Below, piece after piece: positions 11,923 through 23,900 of a stretch of 64,000 nt of DNA. The DNA is taken from assembly GCF_019649055.1 (NCBI RefSeq), contig NW_026570231.1:1054001-1118000 (forward strand). Reading direction: 5' to 3'. The first letter of the stretch is position 1. Every line of letters begins with the position of its first letter. The notes under the pieces are model-generated. The model was given only the letters and a program-made list of their open reading frames with translations. It did no database searches and was not told the DNA's origin. Position numbers and translations under genes: made by a program. The DNA comes from Paramacrobiotus metropolitanus. Its lineage: Eukaryota > Tardigrada > Eutardigrada > Parachela > Macrobiotidae.

Positions 11923-13626
11923 ATGAGAGATGTTTATCTGGGCACCACTCACGAATCCTATTTAAGTTTGAATGACATCATGGTAACCGAGGAGAAAATC
12001 AGCTGTTCACTTCGGGTCGATTTCGCGGGTCTCGGTAAGAAATCCGCATCTTCTATTTTCGTACTTTTTGATTTAAGTTAGAAGTACTTAATCTGTAATG
12101 CCATCGTTCCCTACTCTATTGTTTAGTAAATTAGCAATAGCGCTCTGACATTCAGAAATCGGAATAGCTATTTGTTGGTCGTGTGATTTGTGTAGATTGG
12201 CAGGGAGTTCATAACTTGTTAACAATTTATCATCTGGTCATTTGCAGATTTGCTATTTTATTTTAGGATACATCCATCCTAATAGTGCTTCTGGAGATTT
12301 GCTTGCCACTCCGCATCCAAATGTATTCACAGTCTTAGATTTGCCGTTGTGGATGGCGCAAGCGTTATATGACCGGAGACATGTCGAAGTTCGTGTGCCT
12401 AAAGCCTACCAGGAAGATGCTCGACGTATTTTGAAGGCCGATCCCGGTGTGGTTGATCTACGTAAAGAATGCACAGCTGGGGCGAAATGGAGATTCTCGG
12501 AAAATTACTATGCTTTGGGACTTTATGTGATACCGATGTCAGTCAGGGACCGTACTGAGATCCAGAAATCATTGACGGATGTAAGTATGTTGTGCAATTG
12601 TGGAATGTTCGCTTTGCGAGAAACTTTGGTGCATTTGAAGCGGTGCGAACGGTTACGAGCTTACTTATTACTCGAGTAGTTACTGCTACGTAATTATCAC
12701 GAGATTAATTAATTATTACTAACTCAGTAGTCAGTACTAATGTAGTTAATAGTTATCGGAGATTGGTTTTACAAGTGCAGCGTATAAAACTAGCTTGAAG
12801 CTGCAGCAAAAAGCACAATGGTGGTTCTAAAGGTGTAAACAATTTTTTTTGAAAATATTAGTTACGGTTAATTGCCACTGTCTCACTGGCATTATTTATT
12901 AAATGTGACGAGACACGAGGTGAGCATAGAATCATAGACGGTACTGTACTTTTAAGTAAGTACTGTACTTACTCATAGTGGCTGTTACAATACCTCATTA
13001 TAATTATTTTAGTAAATTAATTATGAGTAGAAGTATAGGTGATATTTACATTTTAAATTGTGACCATAGAGGCAGTGCTTTATACTGTAATTGATTTTAT
13101 GTGCGGTTCTGCGTTTTGTTTGCTACTCTAACTTGTAAGTTCTGGCTTTCCTGTTTGATCTGCCAAAAGTTGCCGATACTTAACCAATGAAAAACTATAA
13201 TTTAAAAAAATATTTCCGCACTCGTATACGTACTAACGTAGACTAGTTTCAGTAAGTACTTCAAAAGTACAGAAAGTCAGGAACAGAACTGAAAAATGCA
13301 AATCTGCAATTTGGATTGCGAAGATACCGAACCTGGGTATTTACCGTTTCGGATTAATTTTGCAGACTTTTATTCATCGATTTCGAAAGATTTTTGACTG
13401 GTCAAACAGCACGCATCGCGACATTCTTTCGCAATACACAAATCGACTGGACAGGTCGGAGGTGCAACTTCTTAAAACCGGAAAAGCCGAACAGACGATG
13501 GTTGTTCAGTGGCTAGAGCGGAAATCCAAGGTGTTAAAGGCTTCCACTCTGGTAAAAGAAAGTAAAACTACAAGACCACCGCCTATGTTTTCTGAACGAC
13601 AGGTTGTTAAAAGGGCGCGTGTCTAG
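11923..13626 (+). CDS. GINS3: GINS complex subunit 3 (PSF3)
   Basis: Three exons: 11923-12034, 12267-12580 and 13366-13626, giving 228 aa (family about 190-220). PSF3 is one of four GINS subunits in the CMG helicase (Cdc45-MCM-GINS) that unwinds DNA at replication forks in the nucleus. Seen: 'YLSLNDIMVTEEKISC' corresponds to the conserved 'FLSLDDILMSHEKL' N-terminal segment. 'LDLPLWMAQALYDRRHVEV' and 'DPGVVDLRKEC' match the conserved central block. The C-terminal exon is helical and ends in a basic tail. The start ATG opens the only frame that joins exon 2. The second intron is long for this window (785 bases). It converges on the RBM7-like gene. Confidence 0.92.
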
Positions 13627-14134
13627 GTAACCTTATGTGATAGTGCTGTCTCTTTGCTGGGTGCCCGTGATTTGTATTTTTTGTTGTTTTTATTGCATTT
13701 CTTGTATTCTTAACGTCCTTTTTTGTGCCGGCAAAATTGATAATCTGACACTGTACTTACTGAAATCAGTGATGATTACCGAAAGTGTGTACATTTATTG
13801 TGTTGTGGTTAATCTTGTGGAAATTTACTATGCTGGGAGTCTGGGACCCTGGGTTTTCATACGTAATTAGCTGTGAAGGCAACGTACGTATCCAAATTAT
13901 GTACTGTACCTCTTAATTTTAAATTGAAACTATTCCATGATTATTAAAAACAAAGGGAACTGTACAATTCACTGAAGCGCTGTTTTGAACGTCTGATTTT
14001 GACGCACACAAAAATCAGCATTACCCAACAACGCATAAATTCGACGCTATCTAACACCAGCAAAGCCACATAATTCCACTCGCTGGAATTTAAATACTCC
14101 ATTAATAAAACTTGACGATGAGGATTGATGTGAA
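13627..14134. other. 3' intergenic region between converging GINS3 and RBM7-like genes
   Basis: Only 3' untranslated DNA is expected here. A TTTATT near 13794 could serve the minus-strand gene and an AATAAA near 14103 lies on the plus strand; neither is certain. Confidence 0.35.
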
Positions 14135-14986
14135 TCATCGCCGTGGTCTTTTATGAGGATTGCTCGGGTAAGCGTCATGTCGATCCCTGTTTCGCTGATT
14201 ATCGTACCCATACGAGTCAGAGCGACTGTATCCAGCAGAAAATGATCGCTGGTAATCGCGGTTACTGTAATTCTCATAGCCTCCATAATATTCATCGTGA
14301 CGAGTGCTAGAAGAATATCGTGAATCTTCGTACGCAGAATCCTGTGATCGAGAACCATAACTGTGAGAGTGATGCGATCGTGCATCACGAGAATCCCCCC
14401 GATAAGAAGCGGATGCAGTGTAAGATCCATGATTGTCTAAATCTCCATAACCGTAATTTTGACCCGGTATTTCCTGTGGCGACGCGCTAGGCTGCGGCGT
14501 CAGAAAATATCCAGACAGGTAGCTGAGAGGCGGAATGGCATTGACGGAAACCAGCAGCTCTTTGTTGGTGTCATTCACTTGGTCCAGGCCAGGCGGAATT
14601 TCAAAAAACGTCGGAGCAAAAGGCGGATACCGAGGACGTGGTTTGGCTTTATGTACTCCGGAATAATTCAGCGACAGCGAACTGCGAAACAAGGTGACTT
14701 GATCGAGCACGAGCATAGCATAGCGAACACTAACCGCGTGCTCGAAACGCACGAAAGCCATAGTTTTCGTTGCGTGTTCTTTAGGAGGAACCAAGTTGAT
14801 CGACTCTACTGGACCTGCCTGCACCATCAACTCGTACAACATTTTCCGTGTAACTCGGGCATCCACATTTCCAGCAAACAAGGTCCGAGCTGTTGGACTC
14901 TCATCATGGGTGAGAAATTCTGTAAGGCCTTCCAGAGACTCGTTCCCTCCTGATCCATAATTTGAAGACCGATAGTGTGAAGACAT
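14135..14986 (-). CDS. RBM7-like RNA-binding protein (single RRM, Ser/Tyr/Arg-rich tail)
   Basis: An uninterrupted frame of 283 aa; unlike its neighbours it has no intron. Seen: one RRM at about residues 30-110, with RNP2-like 'RTLFAGNVD' and RNP1-like 'TKMAFVRFEHAVS' (written here with its variable loop), 'YELMVQAGPVESINLV' between them and 'VRYAMLVLDQV' after. The C-terminal half is rich in Ser, Tyr, Gly, Asp and Arg and ends in the basic 'NPHKRPRR'. Known: RBM7 recruits RNA to the nuclear exosome in the NEXT complex, and its RRM shares the pattern 'LFVGNLETKVT...QAGPV'. RBM11 and SF3B4 are related alternatives. The order RRM plus low-complexity tail favours RBM7/11. The lack of introns could mean an old retrocopy that replaced its parent. 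Confidence 0.75.
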   Translation of the reverse strand: MSSHYRSSNYGSGGNESLEGLTEFLTHDESPTARTLFAGNVDARVTRKMLYELMVQAGPVESINLVPPKEHATKTMAFVRFEHAVSVRYAMLVLDQVTLFRSSLSLNYSGVHKAKPRPRYPPFAPTFFEIPPGLDQVNDTNKELLVSVNAIPPLSYLSGYFLTPQPSASPQEIPGQNYGYGDLDNHGSYTASASYRGDSRDARSHHSHSYGSRSQDSAYEDSRYSSSTRHDEYYGGYENYSNRDYQRSFSAGYSRSDSYGYDNQRNRDRHDAYPSNPHKRPRR

Positions 14987-15586
14987 TATGGATATATGTA
15001 GCTCGGCTTATCCTGGCACTGCGGCACTACTCGAAAATACTTTTCAAAAGACGCCCTCCAGGCTCCAGGATTTCTGAAATGAAATGCCCACAAACTCGAC
15101 CGAATCAGCCAATACAGTAAAGTTCAGAAAGAAAATCAGCGATGAAAATACTTACATAAAATTTTCATTATTGGCATTTGTCTCATAATCTCATTTGAGA
15201 TTTGTCCATTTGCCGTTGCGTCGTTACTTATTTTTGTGTGAGAGACTGACTCTTTCTGCGCCACTGGGCGGGACAGTATTCTACACTTCTTTCGATTGGG
15301 TCACCGCCACCGGTCGCTTCCGGTGCCGGCAGGACCTCACAAACGCTTGCCCGCTGTGCATATCCTGGCGAGTGACGGCTGGCAAGATAGTGCCTAACGA
15401 AACGTTTCACTTTCATAGCATTTTGATATTCTTAAAATTAAAAATCGTAGAGCCACCCGTGTTCCGCACCGTTTTGTTTAAGAATCTGTCAGGAGAAACT
15501 GTTGATAAGAGCTTCCTGTTAGGGAACTTTTTTGTTTTCCTTTTACCGTATGAACACACTGGTGGCCCTGGCACATTGTTGGTGAC
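14987..15586. other. Divergent promoter region between the RBM7-like gene and DHX35
   Basis: The two genes start about 600 bases apart on opposite strands, so a shared two-way promoter is likely. A plus-strand open frame at 15195-15614 overlaps the DHX35 start in another frame and has no recognisable domain. Confidence 0.4.
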
Positions 15587-18438
15587 ATGCCTCCACAAGA
15601 ACGCGGATTTATAAAGCCAGGTACAACCGTAGACGGTCAAATATCTATTCGTCGAACTATTATCAAAATGTTCCCTGTCAGGCTCTAGAGACTAACAACT
15701 GGTCAATTAAAGTATGTAAATTGTTCGAGGCTAAGAACAGGGTAAGATAGTATGGCTGCGTCGTTGATTTGAATGGGTGAATTTGTGGTAAATGCAGCTG
15801 TAATACGTGTTGTCAATGTTGTCCCAGATGATGCTCCTCAGGCCCCGGGATGGCGCGAGGAGCGCTTCGACAATTTCAGTGAATTTTCGGGGGCTGCATT
15901 TGTTTATAATCCATGGCGTCATTACTCGATCGATCAGCAACGACAGCGCTTGCCGATCTTCAAGTTTCGGAATCACATCCTGTATTCTTTGGAGAACTTC
16001 CAGACTACCATTATTGTGGGTGAAACGGGATGTGGAAAAACAACTCAGATTCCACAGTATCTTGTGGAGGCGGGATGGTGTTCCAAAGCAGGAACCAGAG
16101 TGGGCGTAACGCAGCCGCGAAGAGTTGCAGCCATTACGGTATGCATCGTCGGGATGACTAGTTTGAATCAAAAGCTTATGAATTTACTTTTTTTTATTTA
16201 CAAGACTGACTCCATGATGGTGTGTTCGCAGATCTCTCAACGCGTAGCAGAAGAACGCGGTGTTAAGCTTGGTCGCGAAGTAGGATATGTTGTGCGTTTT
16301 GATGATTGCTCCAGCGCGCAGACCAAAATAAAATTCGTTACTGACGGAATTCTTGTCCGCGAAATGATGGCAGATCCCTTGCTGCAACAGTACAGTGTTC
16401 TCATGCTGGATGAAGGTATTGCACAGTACTCCTTTCTTTGCTTAAAGTTTAACTTTGTGATACCTATTTTTTACCGTAGCACGCATTAAACGTTATTATT
16501 AATAGATTAAATCATTAACAGTCGCTTATGTAGTTTTTTTTTGAAAATTGTCAACGGGACTTTTAATAAATCGTTAGTCCACTTCTTTTAGTTCACGAAA
16601 GAAGCATTCAGACCGACATCGCCCTTGGACTGCTAAAGAAAATTCTTAAAAAAAGAGAGAATTTGAGACTGATCATTAGTTCTGCCACATTGGATGCGGA
16701 ATATCTTCGAGACTTTTTTAACATGAAAGACAGTATTAATCCAACATCCACGATTCTGACTATCGAAGGCCGCACATTTCCGGTAGATGTGTTTTATCTT
16801 CAAGATCCAACTCCGAACTACCTGAATGCGTCCGTTGAAACTGTGGTAAAAATCCATCGCAGTGAGCCAATGGGTGATGTTCTGGTATTCCTGACCGGCA
16901 TGGAAGAAGTCGACCAGTGTTGTCGCTTGTTAGACGAGCATGCCGATGCGTTGGAACGGGAGACAGCCACTAAATTAAGCATTCGACCACTGTACGGCGC
17001 TCTTCCTCCTGGCGACCAGCTGAAAGCCTTCGAGTTACCGTTAGCAAAAACACGGAAAGTGGTGGTGGCTACAAATATAGCGGAGACTAGCGTCACCATC
17101 AGCGGCATTGTCTACATCGTTGATTGTGGTTTCGTGAAAATTCGCGCGTTTAATCCTCGAAGTGGAATAGACAGTCTTACCATAGTTCCCACCAGTAAGG
17201 CATCCGCGGAACAGCGCGCCGGGCGTGCAGGGCGTGTGCGCTCGGGTAAAGCATACCGATTGTATAGTGAGGATGCGTACCGAACTCTAGAAAACGCTAG
17301 CGTACCGGAACTGCAGCGGACCAGTATGGCACCGGTTATTTTACAGCTGAAAGCCCTGGGTGTGGATAACATCCTGAGATTTAATTATCCGTCCCAGCCG
17401 CCATCGGAAAATATGATACAGGGTCTGGAGTTGTTACATGGTTTGGGAGCGCTGGATGAGAATGGTACCCTGACAGAGCCACTGGGGATGCGTATGGCTG
17501 AGTTACCGTTGCAGCCCATGTTAGCCAAGATGCTGCTAACTGCGCACCAACATGACTGTGTGGAGGAGGCCTTATCCATCGCCGCCATCCTCCAGGTCGA
17601 ACAAGTATTCATTAAGCCGGGCCGGGGTGAGCTGAAGGTCCACGCTGAACGGTGTCGAAGGAAGTTCTCCGTTTTGGAGGGCGACCATATCACATTGCTG
17701 AATGTATATACTGCTTTTCTCCATTATGGGAAAAGTAGCCAGTGGTGTCGACAGCATTTTCTGCATTATAAGGGATTGTGTCGGGCCGTGGAAATCCGTG
17801 CACAATTGGTTAAATTGCTGTCCCGGTTAAAAGTTCCGGCCAAAAATTCTGCAGGTTGGTTTTGCGATGGGTGTTTTGTATTAGCCCGTGGCAGAGCAAG
17901 AGTAACTATGGTATTTTTGTTTAGAGCAAGTTGCGGGTGCTTTATATGACATTGACAACGTTCGCCGTTGCATTGTATCGGGATTTTTTGCTAACGCCGC
18001 ATATCGACATTACTCCGGATCGTATCGTACGGTACGAGATGATCACGAGCTGCATATTCATCCTGGATCGGTCCTTTATACGGAAAAACCTCCAGACTGG
18101 TAGGCGTTTTCTTCCGAATTTGATTACGTAACAATAAGCTCTTGGTTTTAGCAGTCGCAGTAGAGTTTTTTTTCCTTTTGTGTTCGTTTTGTTCTTTACA
18201 ATTTTTATGTGTGCTTTCAGTGCATTGATTATCCCTATAAAGCTCTGCTAATTAGTGATTGTCATTTGGTTATTTCAGGGTTGTTTACAATGAAGTTCTG
18301 CAGACCAATCAGGAATACATGAGAGATGTGACCGCCATTGAACCGCAGTGGTTATATGAACTTGCACCACATTATTATCAATACGCTACCGAAAGAGAAC
18401 TGCTATCTAAAAAGTTCAAAGAATCGGAGAACGACTGA
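15587..18438 (+). CDS. DHX35: DHX35-like spliceosomal DEAH-box RNA helicase (DEVH variant)
   Basis: Six exons: 15587-15620, 15828-16138, 16232-16415, 16592-17854, 17925-18099, 18279-18438, giving 708 aa (human DHX35 about 703). DEAH helicases hydrolyse NTP to remodel RNA-protein complexes; DHX35 is associated with the catalytic spliceosome in the nucleus. Seen: 'VGETGCGKTTQIPQYL' (Walker A, about residue 76), 'TQPRRVAA', motif II at about 175-178, 'SSATLDAEYLRDFF', 'VFLTGMEEV', 'ATNIAETSVTISGIVY', 'SAEQRAGRAGRVRSGK'. The C-terminal helicase-associated and OB-fold regions end with 'MRDVTAIEPQWLYELAPHYY', closely DHX35-like. Motif II reads DEVH across the exon 3/4 junction where the family has DEAH. 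The first exon codes only 11 residues, and the first ATG that joins in phase was taken as start. Confidence 0.93.
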
Positions 18439-20995
18439 GAGTCTGGATAGTAAAATTCAGTACTATTCATCATTAATTTTGCATCCTGTATATGGTTGTG
18501 TACTGCAGCAGCTCTTTTAGGTAAGTCTGGTGTTGTTTTTTATTATATTTCCTTAGCCGCCAGCGGTCTAAGAAATGCTGTAGTGAAAATCAGGCACGAA
18601 ATTTATTTTGTAATATCGAAAGCTGAGATTACTGGAAAATGTGATAAGTTAATTTTTGCATGGTACTACCCAAATTGAAGGCATTAGTTTGTCTAATGCT
18701 TCCAGTTTGAGAACATTACATTAGAATCTTGAAGTACCAAAAGCAGGCAATTTTAATTCTAAACCGGAATAAGGATTAAACATACGGACGAGGTTCAGTT
18801 CTAATAGGTTACAGAGCGCTGACGGAATTGTTTAAGTACTGTAACTGCTTTATACAGTATCGTTGTCGTTGCTTAGCTTGTGCAGTATACAGTAATTTAA
18901 TATTTTGGACCACGATTAAATTATGACTTCCGCTAGTGACCCTTACTAGCATCTTCCAGTTCCAGTTAGTTTTTAACATGCTTTCGGTTTTGGCGATATT
19001 ACTGATTAATGAATGATACCCGGCTCCGCAGAGGAAATGTTAACCGGACCCGAGTCCATGTACATTATTTGTGCTATGGACTATGGTCATTTATCAGCCG
19101 CATGGCGATATGCATGCGAACTTTATCGTCCCTTTACGTACTGTACATTAATTTGCCAAACCACCACACTGCTGAATATGTTCTCGTACTTGACCTAGAT
19201 TCCTTGATCTGCCCACTGAGTGACCACTCTTCACCACCACTGCTCTGGAAAGTTTGCCTTTGCTCGCGCCAGCCGGCGTGGGTAAACTTTGTTAGACCGA
19301 GAGAAGTTTGACCACGTTTGAACGTGTAGCCCACCGTTTCAAGAAGACCGTATGTGATGTGCACTATGTTCGTTCCGGCTGCATCGCCATCGATTTGTTC
19401 TGAGGATTTCTGACAAATGTTATGCCGTGCAACTACTCAGCAGCGTTAGCAATAAACTGGCCGTTTCCGTGTTTCGGAGAATCCACGATGACGTACGCAC
19501 AAATTAATGGACAAGCTATGCGAAAATCCCAATTTTTACATTTTGTCGGGTAATCGGCGAATCGCCAGCTTTACAGCATGCGGTTCGTTAATTGTTAAGT
19601 AGGTGTAAATAATGACACCGCACACGTGATGTGATGAATTAAGTACCAACATACTGTAATTGGAAGAAAAGTTTCGTAGGAACTAACAAGTAAATAATTG
19701 TTTATGGAAAAATTCCATGTTCCTTGGGTATCATTGTGAAATTATTTATGTATTTTTTTATTGGACGGAAGTTTTTCGGAAAGTTACGAATTAAAAGTGT
19801 TGAACGCAGAAACTGGCAGATCGGTGGATCTGGTAAATAACCTTTGGAACATCGTTTCTCGGGCGATGTTAAATGTGTGTGGCGTGGGCTTGCTTTTTCG
19901 TTAATAGTGGAAGGATATTCATAGCATACACGTGCATGCGTCGATAGTCCCGTTGACCAGTGGCCACATTATCCAGGGCACCAACTGTATTTGACCAGTT
20001 GAAAGCATGGGCTTTACTATCCAACGGTTGTACTTCTTTGTTCAATTTACTACTGTAAACGTTTACGTTCTCCTGCTACACTTCTCTCTTTCCCCTTCAA
20101 ACTGCCTCCAGCAGATTGTTACTGCACGCACTGGTCAGCAGCAGTTCGCTCTCTTGTCCAGGGAGATAACTCGCTATGGTCAGTCGTGCATGCGTATGTA
20201 GGCGCTTGTATACAGCTACAACATGACCGCACTCACCAAACAACCCGGCCACAACGTTAACCGGGGCTGCAGGCCGCACAGTTATCTCGCCATGGCCAAA
20301 TTACAATCAATAACGGACCCTGTAAAGCAGGTGCTGGGTATGCTGCTGCTGCTTGCAGCCGGCCATCACACTTGTAAGCTGCGAAACAGGGGCAGGACTG
20401 AACAACGCTGTGAGTAGCCAGCAGGCATCCAGTCATACGCTGAACCACACAGCAGAAGGGTTTGAATAACAGGTCCAACATCAGCTCACTCAAAAGGCTG
20501 GCTGTCCGTAGAAAGAAGCCGGACATTGGCTGCACGGCTTTTATCGTCAGTACAGTAACTGTTAGTCTCCACAAAATTAGTTCGCCCAAACTGCAGTATT
20601 CAGTCGTCGCTTCGTAGTCTGCGAACTCTTCTTGTACCTGCTCCATATGTTTTGGCATTTCTGGCTGGGTCCACGAGTGCATGTTTTACCGACAATGCTA
20701 ATTTTGTAATAAGTACAGGATGATCTTGTACAAAGTTTAGGCGTATTAATATAAGTAGCTTGTATGTTTAGACAGTAGACACCGTGTCATCTGCTGAACA
20801 CGTACGTTTCTCAACTTCTCGCAAATCCTAGCGTAGTTACATCACCGGTGATTGTTGCACATTCTTGGACACCTGCCAACAGCAGTTCGGTTCTTGTTAA
20901 CGTTGGCTGTTGCAGCCTGCTCCAGTTTTTCCAGTTAGTGTCAGTGGCAACGCAGCTTTGCCGGGTGGTAAATTCGTTTCCGAGCCGGCACGATA
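18439..20995. other. Intergenic; no supported gene
   Basis: Open frames at 19009-19364 and 20007-20682 on both strands lack conserved motifs and clear splice partners. Around 20.0-20.6 kb the DNA is locally rich in CAG/CTG-type words. The last part is likely promoter and 5'UTR of the 53BP1-like gene starting at 20996. Confidence 0.4.
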
Positions 20996-23900
20996 ATGTC
21001 TCGTTCTAAGTCGTCCAGTTCTGCTGCTCCAACGATGGATCCAGGTAATTAACAATAAGTAACGGACTTGTTTGTTTACATCTACAAAAAATGAGACTGC
21101 GCAAAATTATGCGCTGGCGGCATGCCGATTATGTTTTACAATTAGCCATACGTAGTTTAAGGAATATTAATATTGGTTTGATTTTAATAATGTGAGATAG
21201 AGCGGACATTGTACATACTCATATTGTACAAGCCAGTATCCTTACTTACAACAATTCTACCGCCTTCCTAGTTATTGTTTGGGATCGATTATGGGCGGTT
21301 GTGTGTTAAGGTACAGTGTTGTAAATGCACGGAACTTATTCCTGAGTGGGATTTATGATAGATTTTAAATATTTTGGTATGGAAGGGGTTTCTGTTAACA
21401 CCATCTTAAGTCCATATTTATAACAGTTGCACTCTGCAACAGCATGATCAGCATCGTGCTGGATTTCTGCAAAACTTTACTGCGTCCTGTTTGGTAGAAA
21501 TAAAGGATGGGGCCGACAGTTATAGCGCTCACCAACGGACATTATTTACGATAGACGTATAGTGATCCCTGTGCATCTGACAATTGTGAAAGCCTGAAAG
21601 CTTGCTCGCCAGTGGCCATCTGCCGTGGTTCGGCGCAAGTTTGCCTTGTGGTTGCCGGCCACTGGCTGCTGCAGCAGTGATGTTATGAGTGCAAGTCGCT
21701 TTGTTCTGTTGTGGTGAGACGTTTGACTTCGGGTTGATGCCGTACGTTTCAGCGGCACAAGTTGTTACTCTTTCTTTGAAAAGCTATTGCTTTTCTCCAA
21801 AAAAACTTTTGCGTTTACTCCGACGCAAAAACATGTGCTCTTATAATTATAATTCTGGATCTATAATTGTAATTTTAGATATTTCATCGAGTTTACCGGC
21901 TTTTTATTAGTAACAGTAAATAGAATGATACTACAAAAGATAAAACTATAATTTTATATACGAGTAACGATGCAGGTACTTAATACTGATCACACCGGCA
22001 CATGCAGTTCGTACACTCGTTGCGAACTTGCTTTTATATGCTAAAATGGTTTTGATAAATGACGGTTAAAAAATTTTTACTTCAAATGCGGCGTCCATGC
22101 TCGCATTAAACCCAGAGTAGGAAAACCCAGAGAATCTTAATGAAATTTTGTTGTCGTCATTACTGCTTTGTTGAATTATTTATTGCAAAGGTTGAAGAAA
22201 GTAAAAATTTGTGAACCGAAAAAACTATTACAGTGCTAATAGACTTGCATTTAAAATAAAAACTTGCGTGCAATATTATCTTTAAATTACCATGGTACTC
22301 AGGTACCGCTGCTCCAACCGGCCGCGCTCAGTTCTCGATTCCGGATTTACTTCAGTTGTACCGGCAAACACTGTATATGGCTTGCAAAGAGGCGGATTTG
22401 TCAGCAGCCGGCAATCCTTTCGGTGAAGACGGTTTGGCTGCCATTCGATCGGATTTGGACAATTGGAACAATGTGGAATTCGATCCACCTGGCTGTCTGC
22501 GACTATCCAAAAAGTCCGGAGCATGCCAAAAAATTGTGTCTTACTGGAAAAAACTTCTTGGAAGTATTCTTACGGATCGGGTATGTGGCTATACCGTGCG
22601 ACTGAGCCTTGCACAAATACCAGTAGGAGTTTCAAACAACACACGCTAGCGTTTTTTTGTGACTAATTTTTGTTATTAATTTTGATGCGGTTAAAGTACG
22701 TTTTCCCCGTGGTATCTTTTGCTTCTCATAGTCAAAGATCACAACCAGTCTGCAAGGGAAATTATAGTGGTGCTCGTAATTTTACAGGATCCCTCCAGTT
22801 TCGGCAATCACGACCGCGGTGTTATGACAATCTGCAAGCTTTTGCATAAGGATTTTCAAGTGGCCGTTCTGGCTATTACAAAGTGGAATGAAAGGGATTT
22901 TCCGAATATCCCCACCGATCAAGTGAAAGAAAAACTTAGTATGAACCAGCTGACCTTTCTGTGCCGCCGCTACCACAACGATCTGACACTGATCGCTCAT
23001 GCGTTCAAGTCTAGCATCGCTAACAATGATTTCAAATACCTCAATCCACGGTGCGATATGGTCATCACTCATTAGTGCGACAATGAATTATCTGACTTTT
23101 TTAGTAAAAAAAGGTAACTTGTAATGTTTTTTTCAGATCAACGGAAACATATCCAATAGACAATGCGGAATACGAATCCAAAGAAGAGGATAACGCTCAC
23201 GATACTCCACCGAAACAGGAAAAGCGTAAACGTCCTTTCAATGGAGATGATGAGGGAATGGGAGTGGGCGCGAATGATACCTACGATATGTCGCCGAAGC
23301 TGGCGCAGTTGCCTTCGCGTCTTCCCGAAAAAAATTTTCCTACTTTTGCTAACCCTCTCACTGGGAATTCTCTTGCATTTCCCCCCAGTCAGAATCGGAT
23401 ACCGTACGAGCACGTAAGAACATACATTTCAGTCTAAAATACAAATGCAAATTCAAGTCTAAAATGTAAAAAACAAGAACTCAATAAAGGCTGTGTTTTT
23501 TCTGAGCCACCGGCAGTGCGTTTTAGTGAATGCAGCGACCAGCGGGTTGTTTTTTTCTACTCAGGATGCCAGCATTCTCAAATCATTGTTGCCAAAAGCG
23601 GATGGCAATCGAGGTCATGAGGCGCAGTTTTCGGCACCGCTGGATTTGGATCGTCATCCTCAGAAATCTCCCAAATTAAATGGCACTCAGACGGCACAGT
23701 ATGCGAACCAGCAGGCTAGCCAACCTTCTCGTGTGCGCACTGAAGGACGAGAAGATCCCAATGCGGAAATACAGCGTCTACGCAATAAAAATAAGAAATA
23801 TGTCGGCATAATTATGAATTTGGTCGAACAGTTGGTGCAAGTGGGACAAATTCCCTTCGTGGATCTGCGTTCCATTGAGCAGGAAGACCGGGTACGTAGG

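Noticed and set aside
14459-14953. 164-codon plus-strand frame opposite the RBM7-like gene
   Set aside because: It is the antisense shadow of a well supported RRM protein.
15195-15614. 139-codon open frame upstream of DHX35 on the plus strand
   Set aside because: It overlaps the true DHX35 start in another frame, has no domain or family resemblance, and lies in the expected promoter region.
22782-23072. Minus-strand frame opposite exon 3 of the second 53BP1-like gene
   Set aside because: It is antisense to an exon that joins in phase on the plus strand.
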